From: UBA4644 sp034933145
GTDB lineage: Bacteria; Bacillota; Clostridia; Oscillospirales; Butyricicoccaceae
Direction: 5' to 3'
Length of the DNA stretch: 16,071 nt
Assembly (NCBI GenBank): GCA_034933145.1
Contig: JAYFOA010000044.1
Coordinates: 1-16,071, forward strand
A model generated the notes under the pieces. That model did no database searches. It was not told the DNA's origin and saw only the letters and a program-made list of their open reading frames with translations. Position numbers and translations under genes: made by a program. Shown here in pieces: positions 1 to 6,739 of this stretch (position 1 is its first letter; each line of letters starts with the position of its first letter).

Positions 1-1735
1 GGAGCCTCAGTCCGAGACCGTCTGGCGTCAGGCCGATAAATATGGGGTACCCCGTATGGCCTATGTCAACAAAATGGATATCATGGGTGCTGACTTTTAT
101 CATGTTGTCGATATGATGAAGGATCGGCTGAAATGTAATCCGGTACCCATCCAGCTTCCGATCGGTGCAGAAGATACCTTCCGCGGCATTATTGATCTGG
201 TCGAAATGAATGCCGATATCTATTACGATGAGCTTGGCCGGGATATGCGTGTGGAGGAGATTCCCGCGGATATGCTGGAGCAGGCACAAGAGTATCGAAC
301 CGCGATGCTGGAGTCCATTTCGGAATTCGACGATAGCATCATGATGAAATACCTGGAAGGACAGGAGATCACGTCCGAGGAAATCAAGGCGGCTATTCGG
401 GCCGGTACGATTGCAACAAAGATTATTCCTGTCATCTGTGGTACTTCCTATCGTAATAAAGGTGTTCAGAAGCTGCTGGACGCGGTGGTTGACTTTCTGC
501 CTTCCCCACTGGATAAAAAGGCCATTGACGGTGTTGACCCCAACACGGATGAACCCATCCTGCGCCATCCGTCAGATGACGAGCCGTTCTCTGCGCTTGC
601 GTTCAAGATCATGACCGACCCATATGTGGGAAAGCTTTGCTTTTTCCGCGTTTATTCCGGTAAGATCAACGCAGGTGAGACGGCGTATAACCCGGCCAAA
701 CGGCAGAGAGAACGCCTTGGCCGCATCCTTTTGATGCATGCAAATCACCGCGAGGATCTGGAGACTGCTTACAGCGGAGATATCTGCGCTGCCGTTGGTC
801 TCAAGAATACTACAACCGGTGATACTCTGTGCGACGCCGATCATCCCATTGTCCTGGAGACGATGGAATTCCCCGAACCGGTCATCCGCGTGGCTATTGA
901 GCCGAAGACCAAAGCCGGCCAGGAGAAGATGAGCATCGCGCTTGCAAAGCTGGCGGAAGAGGATCCTACTTTCCGCGCCTACACCGATCAGGAGACGGGA
1001 CAGACGATCATTGCCGGTATGGGCGAGCTCCATCTGGAAATCATCGTGGACCGCATGCTCCGTGAATTCAAGGTGGAAGCCAATGTAGGCAAGCCACAGG
1101 TCGCCTATAAGGAGACCATCCGCAAGGCAGCAACCGTTGATCAGCGCTATGTGCGCCAGTCAGGCGGCAAGGGGCAGTATGGTCATGTTAAACTGACCGT
1201 TGAGCCCAATGAGTCCGGAAAAGGATATGAGTTCATCAACAGTGTCGTCGGCGGAGCGATCCCCAAGGAGTATATCCCCGCGGTCGATCAGGGCATTCAA
1301 GGCGCGATGCAGGCCGGTGTTATGGCTGGCTATCCGGTCGTGGATGTCAAAGTCACATTGTTTGACGGCTCTTATCACGAGGTTGACTCTTCCGAAATGG
1401 CCTTTAAGATCGCCGGATCTATGGCTTTCAAAGAAGGCATGCGCAAGGCGGATCCGGTTTTGATGGAACCGATCATGAAGGTATCTGTTACCGTGCCCGA
1501 AGAGTATATGGGCGACGTGATCGGTGACCTCAATTCCCGCCGCGGTCAGATTCAGAAACTGGAAGGTCGTTCCGGCGCACAGCAGATCGACGCATTCGTT
1601 CCGCTCTCCGAGATGTTCGGTTACGCCACCGACCTGCGGTCCCGTACCCAGGGCCGTGGACAGTATACCATGGAGCCCAGTCACTACACCGAGCTGCCCA
1701 AATCCCTGCAGGACAAGCTGGTCGGCGGGAAGTAG
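1..1735 (+). CDS. fusA: Elongation factor G (EF-G), 5'-truncated by window edge
   Basis: Translational GTPase that moves tRNAs and mRNA through the ribosome after peptide transfer and helps recycle ribosomes; cytosolic. Codons run in frame from base 2, so roughly the first 110 residues (P-loop, switch I and the DxPGH motif) lie outside the window. Visible are the PQSETVWRQADKYG segment that precedes G4, the G4 motif NKMD (bases 68-79), a G5-like CGTSYRNKG near 440, the domain II region, GMGELHLEI at about 1016-1042 (domain III), SGGKGQYGHV at about 1159-1188 (domain IV, the part that enters the A site), and the C-terminal domain V ending in TELPKSLQDKL. The stop is TAG at 1733-1735. An internal ATG at 56 is not the real start, because homology continues upstream of it. 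tuf follows after 106 bases, which is the usual str operon order (rpsL-rpsG-fusA-tuf). The identity is secure; only the start is missing. Confidence 0.98.
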   Translation, partial: EPQSETVWRQADKYGVPRMAYVNKMDIMGADFYHVVDMMKDRLKCNPVPIQLPIGAEDTFRGIIDLVEMNADIYYDELGRDMRVEEIPADMLEQAQEYRTAMLESISEFDDSIMMKYLEGQEITSEEIKAAIRAGTIATKIIPVICGTSYRNKGVQKLLDAVVDFLPSPLDKKAIDGVDPNTDEPILRHPSDDEPFSALAFKIMTDPYVGKLCFFRVYSGKINAGETAYNPAKRQRERLGRILLMHANHREDLETAYSGDICAAVGLKNTTTGDTLCDADHPIVLETMEFPEPVIRVAIEPKTKAGQEKMSIALAKLAEEDPTFRAYTDQETGQTIIAGMGELHLEIIVDRMLREFKVEANVGKPQVAYKETIRKAATVDQRYVRQSGGKGQYGHVKLTVEPNESGKGYEFINSVVGGAIPKEYIPAVDQGIQGAMQAGVMAGYPVVDVKVTLFDGSYHEVDSSEMAFKIAGSMAFKEGMRKADPVLMEPIMKVSVTVPEEYMGDVIGDLNSRRGQIQKLEGRSGAQQIDAFVPLSEMFGYATDLRSRTQGRGQYTMEPSHYTELPKSLQDKLVGGK

Positions 1736-1758
1736 AGAGGGCAAATACGCAAAACCTC

Positions 1759-1787
1759 TTGCTTTTTCTGGCAAAATCGAGTAGAAT
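1759..1787 (+). promoter_or_regulatory. Candidate sigma-A promoter for tuf
   Basis: A -35 box TTGCTT (1759-1764) and a -10 box TAGAAT (1782-1787) are separated by exactly 17 bases, in the short gap between fusA and tuf. It would give tuf a transcript of its own, with a start near 1794, in addition to read-through from the str operon. The -10 box lies inside a perfect dyad (1781-1800). Assigned from sequence match only. Confidence 0.6.
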
Positions 1788-1800
1788 GGATACATTCTAC
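1781..1800. repeat. Perfect 8-bp inverted repeat over the tuf -10 box
   Basis: GTAGAATG (1781-1788), a four-base spacer GATA, then CATTCTAC (1793-1800) form a perfect dyad. No T-run follows, so it is not an intrinsic terminator for fusA. It covers the candidate -10 box and likely start site, which suits an operator. In read-through RNA from fusA it would instead fold as a hairpin. A second, weaker dyad AACAAA (1801-1806) / TTTGTT (1815-1820) follows at once. Confidence 0.55.
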
Positions 1801-1841
1801 AACAAAAATTATGATTTGTTACACATAAGGAGGAAAGTACC

Positions 1842-3044
1842 ATGGCAAAGGCAAAATTTGAAAGGACCAAGCCCCATGTGAACATCGGCACAATTGGCCA
1901 CGTTGACCACGGTAAGACGACTTTGACCGCGGCTATCACAAAGTGGCTGGCCCTGCAGGGCAAGGCCAAGTTTGAGGCCTATGACATGATCGATAAGGCT
2001 CCCGAAGAGCGTGAGCGCGGCATCACGATCAACACCGCTCACGTCGAGTATGAGACCGATGCCCGCCACTATGCACATGTTGACTGCCCGGGCCACGCTG
2101 ACTATATCAAGAACATGATCACCGGCGCTGCGCAGATGGACGGTGCAATCCTGGTTATCGCCGCTTCCGACGGCCCGATGGCCCAGACCCGTGAGCATAT
2201 CCTGCTGGCCCGCCAGGTCGGCGTGCCTGCGATCGTTGTCTTCATGAACAAGGTTGACCAGGTTGACGATCCCGAACTGCTGGATCTGGTTGAGATGGAA
2301 ATCCGTGAGCTGCTGAGCAAGTATGAGTTCCCGGGCGATGATACCCCGATTATTCGCGGTTCTGCGCTAGCTGCTCTTGAGAGCACCAGCACTGACCCCA
2401 GCGCTCCTGAGTTTGTCTGCATCAAAGAACTGATGGAAGCTGTAGATAGCTATATTCCGACGCCGGAGCGCAACGACAATCTGCCGTTCCTGATGCCGGT
2501 TGAGGATGTTTTCACCATCACTGGCCGCGGCACCGTGGCTACTGGTCGTGTCGAGCGCGGCATTCTGAAGCTGTCCGAAGAAGTCGAGATCGTTGGCCTG
2601 ATGGAAGCCCCCCGCAAGACCGTTGTTACTGGTATCGAAATGTTCCGCAAGCTGCTTGACTTCGCAGAAGCCGGCGACAATATCGGTTGCCTGCTGCGCG
2701 GCATCAACAAGACCGATGTCGAGCGCGGCCAGGTTCTTGCGAAACCCGGCTCCATCCATCCCCATACCAAGTTCACAGGCCAGGTCTATGTTCTGACCAA
2801 GGAAGAAGGCGGCCGTCATACCCCGTTCTTCAATAACTATCGTCCCCAGTTTTATTTCCGTACCACCGACGTTACCGGCGTCATCACTCTGCCCGAAGGC
2901 ACCGAGATGTGCATGCCCGGCGACTACGTCGACATGAAAGTTGAACTGATCACTCCGATCGCTATCGAGAATGGTCTTCGCTTCGCTATTCGTGAAGGCG
3001 GACGTACCGTTGGTTCTGGCGTGGTTATCGCCGTCAACGAGTAA
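1842..3044 (+). CDS. tuf: Elongation factor Tu (EF-Tu)
   Basis: GTPase that carries aminoacyl-tRNA to the ribosomal A site. At 400 residues it has the normal full length. Motifs visible: G1 GHVDHGKT (residues 19-26), the switch I Thr in RGITINT, G3 DCPGH (81-85, ending in the catalytic His), G4 NKVD (136-139; E. coli has NKCD), and G5 SAL in RGSALAAL. The domain II stretch VFTITGRGTVATGRVERG and the domain III stretch KFTGQVYVLTKEEGGRHTPFF-NNYRPQFYFRT, which contacts tRNA, are both intact. The start is set by a strong AAGGAGG (1827-1833) eight bases before ATG. It is the last gene of the str operon here, being closed by a strong terminator at 3063-3096, and has its own candidate promoter at 1759-1787. 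No unusual residue was seen in the GTPase core. Confidence 0.99.
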   Translation: MAKAKFERTKPHVNIGTIGHVDHGKTTLTAAITKWLALQGKAKFEAYDMIDKAPEERERGITINTAHVEYETDARHYAHVDCPGHADYIKNMITGAAQMDGAILVIAASDGPMAQTREHILLARQVGVPAIVVFMNKVDQVDDPELLDLVEMEIRELLSKYEFPGDDTPIIRGSALAALESTSTDPSAPEFVCIKELMEAVDSYIPTPERNDNLPFLMPVEDVFTITGRGTVATGRVERGILKLSEEVEIVGLMEAPRKTVVTGIEMFRKLLDFAEAGDNIGCLLRGINKTDVERGQVLAKPGSIHPHTKFTGQVYVLTKEEGGRHTPFFNNYRPQFYFRTTDVTGVITLPEGTEMCMPGDYVDMKVELITPIAIENGLRFAIREGGRTVGSGVVIAVNE

Positions 3045-3062
3045 TTTTACCAAAGTAAGTAG

Positions 3063-3096
3063 GCCGCCGGCAAGCGTATGCTTGCCGGCGGCTTTT
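3063..3096 (+). terminator. Intrinsic terminator after tuf
   Basis: A perfect 13-bp GC-rich stem, GCCGCCGGCAAGC (3063-3075) and GCTTGCCGGCGGC (3080-3092), with a GTAT loop and followed by TTTT (3093-3096), lies 18 bases after the tuf stop. It closes the str operon. Confidence 0.92.
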
Positions 3097-3178
3097 GCAA
3101 TCAATTTATGCTTTTTACCGACGATGCTTATGGTGTTTTCAATATATATAGTTGCTATACGGTTATGTTTTGGCTGAA

Positions 3179-3188
3179 ATACCGGTAT
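3179..3188. repeat. 10-bp palindrome upstream of hydrolase promoters
   Basis: ATACCGGTAT is a perfect 10-bp palindrome. It also takes part in a looser pairing of CTATAC (3155-3160) with GTATAG (3185-3190). It sits about 20 bases before the first candidate -35 box of the hydrolase gene, a place where a regulator could bind. The rest of 3097-3206 is AT-rich and shows no gene. Confidence 0.3.
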
Positions 3189-3206
3189 AGAAGCAGGGAA
3201 AAGCCT

Positions 3207-3235
3207 TTGGGAAGAAATAGTATGGCGGGTATAAT
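3207..3235 (+). promoter_or_regulatory. Candidate promoter P1 of the hydrolase gene
   Basis: A consensus -10 box TATAAT (3230-3235) is preceded by 17 bases and a 4/6-match -35 box TTGGGA (3207-3212). It would start transcription near 3242, about 65 bases before the hydrolase start codon. Confidence 0.5.
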
Positions 3236-3272
3236 GGATAGATATTTTAGGGATGGAAAAAGTCGAAAAATA

Positions 3273-3281
3273 TGATATAAT
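3273..3281 (+). promoter_or_regulatory. Candidate extended -10 promoter P2 of the hydrolase gene
   Basis: TGATATAAT (3273-3281) is a perfect extended -10 element (TGnTATAAT) without a good -35 box. Transcription would begin near 3288 and give a leader of only about 20 bases. It may work together with P1 or be the main start. Confidence 0.45.
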
Positions 3282-3298
3282 TGACACATCAACTTTAT

Positions 3299-3303
3299 GG
3301 AGG
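3299..3303 (+). promoter_or_regulatory. Ribosome binding site that decides the hydrolase start
   Basis: GGAGG lies five bases before the ATG at 3309. It overlaps an earlier in-frame ATG at 3297, which has no Shine-Dalgarno sequence of its own. The downstream ATG is therefore preferred. Confidence 0.7.
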
Positions 3304-3308
3304 AAGCC

Positions 3309-4127
3309 ATGGAGGAAAAATGTCTGCATACCCCGCGCGGTGACGTTTGGTACTGGATTTCCCATTGTACGGATGTGACAGCACCCTGCCTTGTATTGAC
3401 GCATGGCATGACCGTCGATCATACGATGTTTGAGCCGCAGGAAAAACATTTCGCGGATGACTGTACGATCCTTGCCTGGGATGTTCCGCTGCATGGAAAA
3501 TCACGGCCCTACCGGGATTTTTCCTATGAAAATGTTGCAGGGGATTTGGCTGCCATTTTGGAGACGGAAGAGATACAAAAGGCTGTTCTGGTCGGAATGT
3601 CCATGGGTGGCTTCATCGTTCAGGAGCTGATTGCCCGGCGGCCGGAGCTGGCAGCGGGTTTTGTGGCGCTGGATACAGCGCCCTTGGGAAACGAACTTTA
3701 TTCTGCGTTCGATAGGTTCTGGCTGCGCCGGACAGGTGCAGTGGCTCGCTTGTACCCCGATCGGCTGCTTCGTGCCGCTATTGCAAACAACACCTGCGCA
3801 AGCGAGAGCGCACGTCGCAAGATGCTGGAGATGATCACTTCCTCCACAAAAGATGAGATTTGCCGGCAGATGGAGCTGGTCTACGGCGCATTTCCGGTAC
3901 GAGAGCAGCCGGTGAATTTTCCGTGTCCTGTGCGTCTGATGCTGGGCCAGTATGACAAAACAGGAAAGGTTCGCCAATACAATGTGAATTGGGCCCGGCG
4001 TACCGGTTTTCCGCTGGAGATCATATCCAACGCGGCACACTTTTCCAACTGGGACAATCCTAATGCGGTCAACCGCGCGATTGAAGGAATATTTCGTACC
4101 ATCGAAGAAAAACCGGTCAACGCATAA
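3309..4127 (+). CDS. Alpha/beta-fold hydrolase
   Basis: A 272-residue cytosolic protein with no signal peptide and the full layout of the alpha/beta hydrolase fold (lipase/esterase/peroxidase-like family). HG in LTHGMT (residues 32-33) is the usual oxyanion-hole position. The nucleophile elbow is GMSMGG (96-101), with Ser98. The acid is probably Asp216 in LGQYDKTGK, and the base is His244 in NAAHFSNWDNP. The GHSMGG-type elbow and the SNWDNP tail resemble small-molecule esterases or C-C bond hydrolases, but the substrate cannot be read from sequence. Residues 125-200 form the variable cap that would decide it. Translation could start at 3297, adding four residues, but the Shine-Dalgarno sequence favours 3309. 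The gene begins a new transcription unit after the tuf terminator and is followed after 62 bases by an ABC exporter, probably on the same transcript. Confidence 0.9.
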   Translation: MEEKCLHTPRGDVWYWISHCTDVTAPCLVLTHGMTVDHTMFEPQEKHFADDCTILAWDVPLHGKSRPYRDFSYENVAGDLAAILETEEIQKAVLVGMSMGGFIVQELIARRPELAAGFVALDTAPLGNELYSAFDRFWLRRTGAVARLYPDRLLRAAIANNTCASESARRKMLEMITSSTKDEICRQMELVYGAFPVREQPVNFPCPVRLMLGQYDKTGKVRQYNVNWARRTGFPLEIISNAAHFSNWDNPNAVNRAIEGIFRTIEEKPVNA

Positions 4128-4176
4128 AAATGCCTTTGCGTAATTCGGAGAGAAATCCGAACGGTAAATTAAAGAT

Positions 4177-4184
4177 AGAGGAGA
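4177..4184 (+). promoter_or_regulatory. Ribosome binding site that decides the ABC exporter start
   Basis: AGAGGAGA sits six to seven bases before ATG 4190. An earlier in-frame ATG at 4130 would add 20 polar residues and lacks a ribosome binding site. The small hairpin TTCGGA/TCCGAA (4144-4149 and 4156-4161) in this gap has no T-run and is not a terminator. Confidence 0.75.
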
Positions 4185-4189
4185 ATCGG

Positions 4190-5920
4190 ATGTTTCGTAA
4201 GTTTGCTTCCTACTACCGCCCGCATATGCGGCTGTTTATCCTGGATATGGTCTGCGCCTTTCTGGCGGCGGTTTGCGATCTGTTTTATCCATTGATCGCA
4301 AAGGATATTATTAACGACTATGTGCCCAACAAGGAGCTGCGTCTCCTTATTGTCTGGTCTGCTGCGCTGTTGGGAATTTACCTGGTGAAGGCAGTATTTA
4401 ACTTTATCATCGGCTATTGGGGCCATATCGTCGGCGTACGTATCCAGGCGGATATGCGGCGTGATCTGTTTCGCCATCTGGAGAAAATGCCCTTTTCCTT
4501 TTTTGATGGTAACAAAACCGGTGCCATAATGTCCCGCATGATTAACGATTTGCAGGATGTCTCTGAACTCGCACACCATGGGCCGGAAGACCTGTTTCTG
4601 TCAGCGATTATGCTGATCGGCTCATTCATCATGCTGTCTCGGATCAATCTGCTTTTGACGGTAATCATTTTTGCCGTGCTGCCGCTGATGGTTTGGTTCG
4701 CGGTCAAGACCCGTACGATGATGAACCGGGCTTTCCATCAGACCCGGATTGAAACGGCAGAAATCAATGCCAATGTGGAGACCGCCATTGCTGGGATTCG
4801 TGTTTCGCGCGCTTATACAGCCGCGTCCCATGAAATACAGAAATTTGATGGCGCCAACGAAAAGTATAAGAAGGCCCGCGGCCGCGCCTATAAGGCAATG
4901 ACCACCTTTAATACCGGAATGACCCTTTTTACCGATCTGCTGTATCTGATCGTCCTTGTGGCCGGCGGCATGTTTTTGTACCTCGGTAAAATCGATACCG
5001 GCGAATTTGCAGCCTATCTTCTTTACATTAATATGTTCTTGAAACCGGTCAACCGGCTGGTCTCAATCTTTGAACAGATTCAGGAAGGAATGACCGGATT
5101 TCATCGGTTTCAGGAGGTTATGGCTCAGGGCGAAGAAGAGGAAAGACCCAGCCCTCTGGTGCCGGAGCGCCTGAAAGGGAATATAAAGTTTTATGACGTC
5201 AGTTTTCGCTACCAGAACAGCGATGATGCCGATTCGGAAAACTGTGTCATCGCACATCTGAACTTGTCCATCCAGGCGGGCAAGTCAGTGGCGCTGGTCG
5301 GTCCCTCTGGCGGTGGAAAAACCACCCTATGCCATCTGATTCCGCGGTTTTACGAGGTTTCCGATGGAAAGATCACGATTGACGGCATGGACATTCGGGA
5401 TATGAGCCGGCTGGCACTTCGCCGCAATATAGGAATGGTGGCGCAGGACGTGTTCCTGTTCGGCGGTACCATCCGTGAAAACATCGCCTATGGAAACCTT
5501 GATGCCACCGATGAGGAGATCGTTGCTGCGGCAAAAAAGGCAAACATCCATGACTATGTGATGACGCTGGATAAAGGCTATGATACAGAAGTAGGCGAGC
5601 GAGGCATCAAGCTTTCTGGCGGGCAGAAACAGCGCATCTCCATCGCTCGCGTATTCCTCAAAAACCCGCCAATCCTGATCCTGGATGAAGCGACTTCCGC
5701 GCTGGATAATGCGACAGAGATGCTCATTCAGGCCTCGCTGGAGGAACTGGGCAAAGGGAGAACTTCTCTGGTTGTTGCCCACCGGCTGAGCACGATCAAA
5801 AATGCGGACGAGATCGTGGTGCTTACCAAGCAGGGCATTGAGGAGCGCGGCACCCATGAAGAACTGCTGGCAAAGGGCGGCCTGTACGCGACCCTTTATA
5901 AATATCAGTTCCGTGACTAA
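4190..5920 (+). CDS. ABC exporter, fused membrane and ATPase domains (half-transporter)
   Basis: A 576-residue multidrug/lipid-type ABC exporter (MsbA/LmrA/YgaD-like) of usual family length. Residues 1 to about 310 form the six-helix type 1 membrane domain; the first helix begins near residue 16 (MRLFILDMVCAFLAAV). About 330-576 is the ATPase domain, with Walker A GPSGGGKTT (371-379), a Q-loop in VAQDVFLFGG, signature LSGGQKQR (from 475), Walker B LILDEATSALD (Asp499, catalytic Glu500) and H-loop His531 in VVAHRLST. All catalytic residues are present, so it should be active. Only one half-transporter is encoded here, so a homodimer in the plasma membrane is expected; a partner elsewhere cannot be excluded. 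The substrate is unknown. It lies 62 bases after the hydrolase and may be co-transcribed with it. No intrinsic terminator follows, so transcription may run on into the gene at 5964. Confidence 0.95.
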   Translation: MFRKFASYYRPHMRLFILDMVCAFLAAVCDLFYPLIAKDIINDYVPNKELRLLIVWSAALLGIYLVKAVFNFIIGYWGHIVGVRIQADMRRDLFRHLEKMPFSFFDGNKTGAIMSRMINDLQDVSELAHHGPEDLFLSAIMLIGSFIMLSRINLLLTVIIFAVLPLMVWFAVKTRTMMNRAFHQTRIETAEINANVETAIAGIRVSRAYTAASHEIQKFDGANEKYKKARGRAYKAMTTFNTGMTLFTDLLYLIVLVAGGMFLYLGKIDTGEFAAYLLYINMFLKPVNRLVSIFEQIQEGMTGFHRFQEVMAQGEEEERPSPLVPERLKGNIKFYDVSFRYQNSDDADSENCVIAHLNLSIQAGKSVALVGPSGGGKTTLCHLIPRFYEVSDGKITIDGMDIRDMSRLALRRNIGMVAQDVFLFGGTIRENIAYGNLDATDEEIVAAAKKANIHDYVMTLDKGYDTEVGERGIKLSGGQKQRISIARVFLKNPPILILDEATSALDNATEMLIQASLEELGKGRTSLVVAHRLSTIKNADEIVVLTKQGIEERGTHEELLAKGGLYATLYKYQFRD

Positions 5921-5926
5921 ATGCAT

Positions 5927-5957
5927 CCCCTCCCGCATAGGAATATGCAGGGAGGGG
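5927..5957 (+). promoter_or_regulatory. Hairpin that covers the ribosome binding site of the next gene
   Basis: CCCCTCCCGCATA (5927-5939) pairs with TATGC-A-GGGAGGGG (5944-5957) to form a 13-bp stem with one bulged A (5949) and a GGAA loop. The 3' arm is itself the Shine-Dalgarno sequence (GGGAGGGG) of the ATG at 5964. The sequence after the stem, TGTTCC, is not a T-run, so this is unlikely to be a terminator. In RNA read through from the ABC gene it should block ribosome entry. Confidence 0.6.
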
Positions 5958-5963
5958 TGTTCC

Positions 5964-6602
5964 ATGAGTGCCAAAACCAAAGAGCGTATCTATCTAGCGG
6001 TCACAGTTCTATGTCTTTTGATGTGTGCCGTCCTGCTGCTGAGTGTTTTTCTCGACCGGCCGGTATTTGGAATTCAGGCGGTGGAGCATACGCCGGTGAT
6101 GCGAACCGGCCTGCCGGATAGCGAAGCGCCGGCTGAAACAGTCCCCTCGGAAGAAACGATGTCTCCCGACGGGCTGATTCTGACGGAGACAACACTGGCC
6201 TCCGGTCTGCGTGCCGCGCTGCCCACTTCATTCCCGGCAGATTCCGTGGATGCGGATATCAAAGAGAGCGGGGAAGTCTGTTTCTCCATGGAGATCAAGC
6301 GCCGCGCGCTGGAGGATTATCTGAAGAACGCAGGTGTGACGCTGACTTTTCGGCAAAGTCTGGCAATCAAATTGCTGCCTAAAGCCTTTGATACCGAAAT
6401 TTGCTTTCTCGTGGCGTGCACCGACGGAAACGTTGTTATTACGCCGTTAAGCGCCTCTGTCAACAATGACAAGGTTTCGCTCAAGGCGCTGCCATCTGGC
6501 ATGGCCGACGTATTGAACGCCGGCTTGAGTGCCGCGCTGAAAGCAACCGGCTATACATTCACAATCATTCAGTTTACAGAAGATTCCTTAATACTGAAAT
6601 AA
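5964..6602 (+). CDS. Membrane-anchored protein of unknown function (YpmS/DUF2140-like architecture)
   Basis: I do not recognise this 212-residue protein with certainty. Residues 9-30 form one hydrophobic helix after a short positive N-terminus (KTKER), so it should be anchored in the membrane with its body outside. A Pro/Glu/Thr-rich linker (about 45-70) follows, then a beta-rich domain to the end. The layout (single anchor, repeated amphipathic strands, a late MADVLNAGL helix and a final short strand ending ILK) recalls the YpmS/DUF2140 and lipid-binding DUF2993 type, but this is an impression without a profile search. There is no lipobox Cys and no catalytic motif. The start ATG at 5964 is set by GGGAGGGG, which is buried in a hairpin. 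The gene has no clear promoter of its own, so it probably depends on the ABC exporter transcript, and it is closed by the terminator at 6644-6667. That context would fit an envelope accessory role, by inference only. Confidence 0.8.
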   Translation: MSAKTKERIYLAVTVLCLLMCAVLLLSVFLDRPVFGIQAVEHTPVMRTGLPDSEAPAETVPSEETMSPDGLILTETTLASGLRAALPTSFPADSVDADIKESGEVCFSMEIKRRALEDYLKNAGVTLTFRQSLAIKLLPKAFDTEICFLVACTDGNVVITPLSASVNNDKVSLKALPSGMADVLNAGLSAALKATGYTFTIIQFTEDSLILK

Positions 6603-6643
6603 GGCGGGGTTTTCCGTTTGCCCTGTCATTTTGCTAACCAAGA

Positions 6644-6667
6644 CCTGCCCGGAAGGGCGGGTTTTTT
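6644..6667 (+). terminator. Intrinsic terminator before miaB
   Basis: CCTGCCC (6644-6650) and GGGCGGG (6655-6661) form a 7-bp stem with one G-U pair and a GGAA loop, followed by six T (6662-6667). It separates the hydrolase/ABC/unknown unit from the miaB operon. Confidence 0.85.
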
Positions 6668-6677
6668 ATTCGAATCC

Positions 6678-6706
6678 TTGCGGTTTTATCCGGTCTGTGA
6701 TACAAT
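6678..6706 (+). promoter_or_regulatory. Promoter of the miaB-mutS-mutL-miaA-hfq operon
   Basis: An extended -10 element TGATACAAT (6698-6706) has a partial -35 box TTGCGG (6678-6683) 17 bases upstream of the TACAAT hexamer. It lies just after a terminator and 34 bases before the miaB start, the expected place for the operon promoter. Confidence 0.65.
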
Positions 6707-6739
6707 ATATTGAAATTATGTCGATATACGGAGGTCTTT

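Noticed and set aside
1160..1969. 269-codon open frame on the minus strand, opposite fusA and the start of tuf
   Set aside because: It runs antisense through conserved EF-G sequence and the tuf promoter region, with low-complexity composition and no start signals.
2367..3494. Long open frame of 375 codons on the minus strand, opposite tuf
   Set aside because: It is a mirror of the strongly biased tuf codons, crosses the tuf terminator and the hydrolase start, has no ribosome binding site and shows no recognisable motif. Such frames opposite EF-Tu are a known artefact.
4144..4161. Small hairpin TTCGGA/TCCGAA between hydrolase and ABC exporter as a terminator
   Set aside because: It has only six base pairs and no T-run, so it is too weak to end transcription.
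5802..5963. In-frame upstream extension (54 codons) of the unknown gene at 5964
   Set aside because: The extension lies inside the ABC exporter coding end in another frame. The Shine-Dalgarno sequence and the positive-then-hydrophobic N-terminus both mark ATG 5964 as the start.
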